Assembly (NCBI RefSeq): GCF_037893015.1
Contig: NC_133666.1
Coordinates: 1,579,467-1,643,466, forward strand
DNA from: Macrotis lagotis
Taxonomy: Eukaryota; Chordata; Mammalia; Peramelemorphia; Peramelidae
Reading direction: 5' to 3'
DNA: 64,000 nucleotides
The position numbers and the translations under genes are program-made. The notes under the pieces were generated by a model, which saw nothing but the letters and a program-made list of their open reading frames with translations, was not told where the DNA came from and did no database searches. Each line of letters opens with the position of its first letter. Position 1 is the first letter of the stretch. Below, in pieces: positions 57,380-64,000 of the stretch.

Positions 57380-60300
57380 TCACCAGAACTGAGTTTCTCT
57401 GAGATCAGAGAGATACTGGTTGGCATTCTTGAGGGTCTGAGAAAGAAAAGAAAATCTTTAGACCATGACAGCATCACTACCAGCCCCAGGTGCTCCCTAA
57501 GGAGAGGGGGTGGGGAGAGGCCTCCCATCATATCAGTAGCTAATTACCTGGAGCACAGAAATTGCCTCATTTCGCTGTTGGATCAGGTCTTTAGACTCAG
57601 TCAGTAACTCATTCAGTAGGTGGGCCTTGTACAAGTGTCCCACCAGTTCACTCTGCAGGTGGTCCTTGACATAGTTTACCAGAAAGTACATGATTGTTTT
57701 GGGGACACTGAAAGATAGAGAGACCAGACAGGCATTGGCTGGGAGAAGGGTCCTATAGGAACGGGGCACAGTCTCTAATGCTGGGAGCAAATGGCTCACA
57801 GGAACCCGATAAAGAATTCCCTTTCCTAGTTTTTCTCATGGGAAGTCCTGGTGAGTCAGGGGACCTGGCATCCAGTCCTAGCTCCCTATAGACAATTTGC
57901 CTTCTCTAAATCTCAGTTTCTTCTTTTGTAAAAAGGATGAAGGATAGTCCTTCCCTTGTTTTTCTCACAAGGATATGATGAAACTAAATGGAATTTTATA
58001 TACTTTTATGTTTTGGGGGGCTAGGCAAAGGGGCTAAGTGACTTGACCAAGGTCACATAGCTAGGTAATGATTAAGTGTCTGAGGCTGGATTTGAACTCA
58101 GGTCCTCCTGACTCCAGGGCCAGGGCTCTATCCACTGTAGCACCACCTAACTGCCCCTAAATGGAATTTTAAGTAAAATATGCTTTAGAAAATAAAACAC
58201 TAGAGAACAATGCCTGATTCCTTCTTACCTTTAACCATGACCAGGTTGTTCAGGTAATGGAGTAGTTCTGATGTAGAAGTCCCTCCTCCCCACCCCCACA
58301 AAATCAGATATACACACACACACAACACACATACACACGTACATGCATGCACACACACACATGCACACAGGCACAGTCCTACCTATCCTGGATGTTCTTC
58401 CTGACAATGCAGAAGTAAGACTGGATCAGTTTGCAGATCATCTCACAGTTACCCTTTTCTCTTGGATTCAGTTTTTCAGCAAGTGACATGGGCTAGGGGA
58501 AGACACAAGAAGAAAAAGAAGTGCCAGGAAGATGGAAGATGAAATCTGTCCTAAAGCACAATAAAGCCATTGTCTTAAAGGCTGCCTCAGTATTATGGCA
58601 GTGGCTCGAAGTGACATGAAGCCTTGGACAAGCCACCCTCTGCTGGGCAGAGTCTCTGGAATAATAGTACCAGTTCTAGCATCAGAGCTAGAATAATATA
58701 ATCTGAGGGAGGAAAGCAAGAAATTATTTTCCTATTATTATTTTTTCTATTTTTATTTTCAATTCCAAATTCTCTCTCTCTCCAGTATCTCCTTTACCCA
58801 TTCAGAAGATGAGAAATGTGATACCCATCCCATAGATGAAGTCGTGAAAAACATATTTGCATATTAGTCAAGTTGCAGCAAAAATAGACAGCAAAAGAAA
58901 ATATGCCTTGATCTACCCTCCAAGTCCATCTGCTCTCTCTCTGGAGGTGGGCAGTATGTTTTATGATGAGTCCTCTGGAGATGTGGAGGGTCACAGATGA
59001 TAATCACACAATGTTGTTGTTACTGTGTACAATGTTCTCCTGGTTCTGCTCACTTCACTTGGCATCAGTTCAGATTAAGTTTTTCCAGGTCTTTCTGAAA
59101 CCATCCAGCTCATCATCTCTTAAACTACAATTGTATTTCAACATAATCATGTTCTAACCGACTGATTGGTATCTCTTAATTTCTAATTTTTTGCCACCAC
59201 AGAAAGAGCTGCTACAAATATTTGTTGGAGGTAGACCTAGTAGCAGTATGACTGAGTGAAAGATATGTATGCACCCCCATTACTCCTAAAGATTCTCTAA
59301 CAAACCTGGGGAAAACATGAGATAGTACAGGTGATACATTTGTGATTTGGACTTTTCAATTCATTTCACAAATAAGAAAAATCACAATCTATCCAGTCTC
59401 ACACAATTTGGAATAGGCAGAGGTCAATGATTTCTGGGTTTGTATCTGATAACACTATACATATGAGTGAATGAAAAGCATTTATTAGGTATATTATGGT
59501 TAATGTGTACCAAGGGATAGACTATGCAGGGTGGGGGTGGGGTGCAAGGCAATACCTTTGCTATAGGACTCTATCGCAATGAGAGGGAACAACACAGAGA
59601 AGGAAAGGGTGGTTTGGGGAAATGTCAGGGACAGTGACATTTGACATGCCTTTTCCAGAAGCAAAGGTCCCGATTTGGTTACCATTTCCAAAACAAGAGA
59701 AGAGCTGTTTCTCTTCCCTACAGAGCAGATGATAGACAGGGCACAAATCTATCACAATGTATCGCTACTCCATAGTCCCGACTTTGCGTTCTCCTGTCAA
59801 TGCTGCTATTATTCTCTTGGTTACACTGGTCTGGACTTTCCCAATCACTAGAATTTAAGGCTTCATTATTTCTTGCCTACAGTACTGGAATAGTCCTAAC
59901 TGTTTTTCCTGCCTCCTGTGTTCCTCTTTCAAACTAATATCAAAGTAAATTCCATCAAGTGTGGTCTGATTAGATCACGATCACATTTCCAAAGTTTCAG
60001 TGACTTTGCATCGTCTACAAAGGACAAAATGCAGATTCCTTATTCTGGCAGTCATGGTTCTTTACCAGCTGGTTCCAATCCACCTTCCCAGCTTTCTTTC
60101 ACACTACTACCATATATCGTGAAGGTCCCTCTAAGCCCTTAACCTCCCAATTTCTCAACTTACCTCTTTGTCATCACATACCAATATTCTATTTCCATGT
60201 TCACAAACTCTGAAATTTCTTTATCTATCACACTCTGTTGTCAATCCAACCTTTCCCTCTGCTTTGCAATCCCAAACCCTGTTCTTTATCCTCACCATGA

Positions 60301-62745
60301 TCTTTAGTCCTTCTCCCCCCTCAGTTCTTTCTCAGGCCATCACCCCTGCTCTGGCTAAACTTGTGTCCCTTTCCCACCTTGATCCCTTGGTGTAGCAGTT
60401 CAACTAGATACTATCCTCTTGAGTCTCTGGCCCCTTTACCTTATCATTGATCTTGCCCTCCCAAGTCTCAGCCTTGGATTACTCCCACCATCTTGATGCC
60501 ATTACTTCTATGCAAATGGTACTGAATGAAACCAGAGAAATCACACAACTATTGGGGCCCTTACTACATCTTCCTAAGTAACTTACTATCCCACTCACCA
60601 CAGCAGCATTTCCTTCTCATCTCCCTGTAAACCCCCGTGTCTCCTACATTCTCTTAGTTAAGAGCCTTGCCTGCCATTTCTTTTTGGTTTTAGGTTTTTG
60701 CAAGGCAAATGGGGTTAAGTGGCTTGCCCAAGGCCACACAGCTAGGTCATTATTAAGTGTCTGAGACCGGATTTGAACCCAGGTACTCCTGACTCCAAGG
60801 CCGGTGCTTTATCCACTATAGCACCTAGCCACCCCATTGCCTGCCATTTCAATGGAAAATTGCAATCATACTCAGAGAACTCTCTCTTTTCTCATCACTC
60901 TAGTGCCTTTTGTGATTATCTTCTCCTTCACTTGTCTCGCATGAAAGAGGTGGCCCTTCTTGGCAAAGCAAACTCTTCCAAATGCAGAGGTTACCCTATC
61001 CCATCCTGTCTCCTTCCACTGATTGGTTCCTCTATCATCCCTACTATCTCATTTTTCAATCTCTCCCTGTCTCTTGGCCATTTCCCTATCGCCTCCAAAC
61101 AACCTCCATCCTCCAAATTCTTCACTTGATCTTTTCCCATTAGACATCAACACCCCCACCCCATTTTTGACTAAAGCATGAGCTAGGAAGCTGAACTGGT
61201 ACAGAGCTCCAACTCAGGAGGACCATCATTTTGTTGTCTTTCTCCCAACACCAAATAGGGCATAGGCTTTGAAAGCCCAAGAGCAAAAAGTTCTGCTTCT
61301 GTCTATAAGTCAACTCTAAAAAAGCTAGATAGGCTAGAGGGAAGAAGTAGGAACTCCAAGTTATGGGAGTTGAGCCATTTGGAACTAGACTTTAGCACAA
61401 CTGATGATGAAAAACATGGACTTGAGTTTTGTGCTTCTGTATCTGAGTCCTTTCCGAGGTAGTCCCAGCTCAGCTAAAGCTACCACAATATATTTATAAG
61501 GTGTGCCATAGGCAGGAAGTGGCAGAGCTGCAATTTGAACTTGGGGCCTATGAGTCTAAGTGGCTCAGCTCTCTTCTCCATCCTTCTCTCTTTCAGCATG
61601 TTACGATTGCTGGGTTTTTTCAAAAGAGACAGGATAGATTCATGATTTTTTGTAGATGCAGAAGTCGCCTTTCCTTTGTGACTAATCAAATGGATAGTAA
61701 CTTACTAGAAAATGTATCCATGCACCCCTTCATAAAGAGCTAGAGTGATAAACTGAGGCCCTTCAGCGTTAATAAGATCTTTAAGAGATTTCTCTCTCCT
61801 CTCAAAACATCTTCCCTGAATCTAGGCTATCATTCAGATGTAGAATCTCACTGCAAAGTTTTCTCATCCTACCTTAGTCAATCACTACCCTCGAATTCCC
61901 AGGCAATGAAAAATGGAAGCATCACTAAAGATGGGACTTCTACACAAAAAAGCAAAGCTAGTGAGCTCTCTTTGGAGCTTGCAACCCCCATGAGCCACCT
62001 GCAAACAAGTTGACCCTCTAGCCTGGGCTTTGATGCTCAGAAGACACAGGGGAGCTAAAGGGCAGTCCAGTCCATCATCACACCTCCTAAGATCTCTGTT
62101 GGTGGCAAACCTTCTTGGCTAGTTCTGTGCATGCATGTGTGTGTGGGGGTGGTCTCATCATAAAATCACTCATTTGAAATCAACTGCTACCAAGCAAGGA
62201 GGATAAGATAAATGAGACTCTGAGGAGTTCCCTTTTCAGTCTGCAAACTCTGCAAACTCTGTCCTTCCTCTTGAGCTTTGCACTTTGGAAAAACCTTTTG
62301 AAAAATCTTCTCTGCCCACCTCAACCAGGAAGGCATGCTGTTCCAGTTACAGACCAAACTGGGAAAAAAGTACCGAGGTCAACTCCTGAGGCCATGGAGC
62401 TAAAGGAAACTGAAGAACTCTTGGAAAAATGGAACCCTAGGACCTGGGTCTCATCATTTCCATAGCTTCAGACCTGGAGCTATTTCAGTCACATATGGTA
62501 GAAATGAATTTCAACCCCAGACAGATATTTCTATCCCCAGAGAAGTCCAGGCCCACCACCCCAGGTTCTGGCTGAAACCAAATGCCACTCACCATATCTA
62601 ACAGACTGGTGGTTTGGGTTTGCTGGATGCTACATAACCGAAGAGATGATCTGGGAATCTCCCTTTGCTCAAGAACAATTGTTTCAGCTCCCGTTTGATC
62701 ACTCTTCTCTTGCTTATTATAAGCACTCTTCTGGTAGATGTCACT
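57380..62745 (-). CDS. Dynamin-1-like (DRP1/DNM1L) paralogue, C-terminal four exons
   Basis: Exons 62745-62593, 58492-58383, 57707-57548 and 57436-57380 join in frame (160 codons, 159 residues plus TGA) with good GT/AG sites. The gene is 5'-incomplete and continues past 64000. The last 108 residues are a dynamin GTPase effector domain, about 59% identical to human DRP1 as I remember it: [36 protein letters not shown] and final RETQFW (DRP1: RETHLW). The first exon ends SLLDM, aligned with DRP1 NLLDV, but its other 46 residues are variable-domain-like and unmatched. DRP1 assembles on mitochondria and peroxisomes to drive fission, and this domain mediates self-assembly and GTP-hydrolysis stimulation. 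Introns, intact frames and a conserved terminus argue against a retrocopy. DRP1 Ser637 aligns with Asn (EKLNPRE versus RKLSARE), and no Ser-Pro site like Ser616 is seen. It could instead be a recent local DNM1L duplicate, but the divergence argues for an old paralogue. Confidence 0.9.
57990..58158 (-). repeat. WSINE1/WALLSI-type SINE in an intron
   Basis: Antisense copy flanked by AAATGGAATTTTA on both sides. Confidence 0.93.
58308..58376. repeat. (CA)n microsatellite, impure
   Basis: CA-rich tract with ACAT and GCA interruptions, ending just before the 58383-58492 exon's donor side. Confidence 0.85.
58740..59295 (-). mobile_element. L1 LINE 3' region, antisense
   Basis: Reads on the minus strand as marsupial L1 3' sequence. 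Plus-strand landmarks are GTGTACAATGTTCTCCTGG, TTCTGCTCACTTCACTT and CACAGAAAGAGCTGCTACAA. Confidence 0.75.
59296..59849. other. Intronic stretch without feature
   Basis: No exon-like block with splice sites was seen on the minus strand. Confidence 0.35.
59850..61145 (+). mobile_element. L2-type LINE fragments
   Basis: 59980-60250 resembles the L2 3' end (AGTGACTTTGCATC, CAGCTTTCTTTCACACTAC). 60440-61140 resembles L2 coding text (AGTCTCAGCCTTGGATTAC, ATCTCTCCCTGTCTCTTGGC). The pieces are out of order, so at least two insertions or a rearrangement. A SINE interrupts at 60684-60837. Confidence 0.65.
60684..60837 (-). repeat. WSINE1/WALLSI-type SINE in an intron
   Basis: Antisense full-length copy flanked by TTGCCTGCCATTTC on both sides. 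Confidence 0.93.
61146..62592. other. Intronic stretch without feature
   Basis: Neither strand shows a dynamin-like exon or other coding signal. Open frames have no recognised family. Confidence 0.35.
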
Positions 62746-63078
62746 CTGTCCAGGGTAGACAGAAGGGAAAGAACAGAATGGTGATATTCAAGATACCCAA
62801 TACCCAGGATGGGCAGCATGTCACAGAGGCACACAGAGAAAACCTTATTTCATCAGCTTGAAGGGAGCTCTAAAATAATGGGTGGGGCAGAAATATGCCA
62901 AATGTTGCCCACCTCATATCCCTGGAAGAAGAAAAGCCATCAGGCAACAACTCTCCCTTTTCATCTTCAGCTTCTGCTAAGCCTGCCCACCCTTTAGAAG
63001 GTGCTTTTCTTACAGTGGGAATAATTTCCCAAGCTGTGACTTCCCACATTCCTTTTTGAACTCAGACTGTTTTTTTTT

Positions 63079-64000
63079 GAGGGGGGGTGGTAAATATTTA
63101 ATTCAACTTGTGCTCACCATACACGATTGACAAGTAACAAACTCAAGAAGACAGGAACTTGTTCTTCTCTTAAGTCATACACAACATATCTTGTAAAACA
63201 CACCTCCTATTTCCAGCTCGTTTTTGCTAATCATTTTATGATTTTTGACAAACGGAAGTTTGATAACTGCAATAAAATACATTTTTTCATTACTGTCCCA
63301 TTCTAAGTAGTACATTGACCTGTCCTGTCTGAATTTTACCCTTCAGAAAAGGATAACATTGATTCTCAGCTAATCTCAAAAGCTTTGGCATCTGTTCTAA
63401 AACGACGATTCCATCTGACCAGTACTTTCCATTACTAAAGAGAAAAGCAAGGAAAAATGATGAGAAATCTGATGAGATTTCTGGATGACAAATCTGGAAA
63501 TTAAAACTAAACTTTTAACAGTTAAATATTAGAAAGAACCAAAAAAACTCAAAAGCAAAAGAATTTGTTAAATTACAAAAAATCCTACCCTTGAGGAAAC
63601 ACTAACTAAAACCCTCAGGTTGACTTGCAGATAAGCCAAATTAGAAACAAATCAGGAGATAGAAATGTCTTATCTAAATTTTCAGCCCTTCATTCTCTAT
63701 CGATCTATTGGTTTCATGTACAATTTAACATGTGTCATTTTTGAGGGCCTTTATTGTGAAGCTAAGCACTCTTTGTCTAACAATTGTAACAGGCTTACTA
63801 GTGAGTACTCTGGATCTCCCTGTTGAATAAATTCAGTCTCTTCCGAGTTTCCTCCTGTATTTCTGAGGAAATAATTTTACTCTTTCAGCAGTGTCTGGTA
63901 GACCATGATTCATTAGCAAATCTGATGATTTGCCACCCACAGAATGCTGTGATATTGCAGAAGCATGAGATGAAAGCATGGATGATTTTAAAGACTCTGG
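63079..64000 (-). pseudogene. 3' end of an unidentified processed copy, cut by the window edge
   Basis: On the minus strand an open frame enters from 64000 and stops with TGA at 63833 (55 residues visible, ending FPQKYRRKLGRD). A 3' UTR-like stretch of about 750 bases follows, with ATTAAA at 63097-63102 and an A-tract at 63070-63078 about 18 bases on. That layout is typical of a retrocopy inside the DNM1L-like gene's intron. I do not recognise the parent protein. It could also be a true terminal exon of another minus-strand gene. Confidence 0.5.

Overview
The window looks like nuclear DNA of an Australian marsupial, possibly a dasyurid relative. About 25 copies of a tRNA-derived WSINE1/WALLSI-type SINE, MAR1-type SINEs, marsupial-style L1 3' ends and old L2 pieces are scattered through it. 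The host genes have spliced vertebrate structure. Species assignment is inference from repeat content recalled from memory.

Layout. 1-5.4 kb is L1/SINE and plain sequence. 5.46-15.4 kb (minus strand) is the complete FAM3A gene: nine coding exons, a CpG-island promoter and a polyadenylation signal. 16-28 kb is gene-free, with L1 3' ends, LTR remnants and a GA-rich minisatellite. 28.2-32.1 kb (minus) is a near full-length processed copy of AFTPH (aftiphilin), with likely target-site duplications and three visible coding lesions. 32.2-55 kb is a graveyard of retroviral fossils: a broken gag-pol relic, several LTR families (some nested), SINEs and simple repeats including about 34 copies of a hexamer. 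56.7-62.7 kb (minus) holds the last four coding exons of a spliced, intact-looking gene that encodes a dynamin-1-like (DRP1/DNM1L) paralogue. Its GTPase and middle domains would lie beyond 64 kb. An unidentified processed copy is nested in its intron at the right edge.

The two live-looking genes, FAM3A (secreted or mitochondria-linked cytokine-like protein) and the DNM1L-like gene (predicted membrane-fission GTPase), lie in the same orientation about 41 kb apart. The DNM1L-like gene is the most interesting item. I know of no named mammalian gene with this sequence. By comparison with remembered human DRP1 it is about 60% identical over the GTPase effector domain, and it lacks equivalents of the two best-known regulatory phosphoserines.
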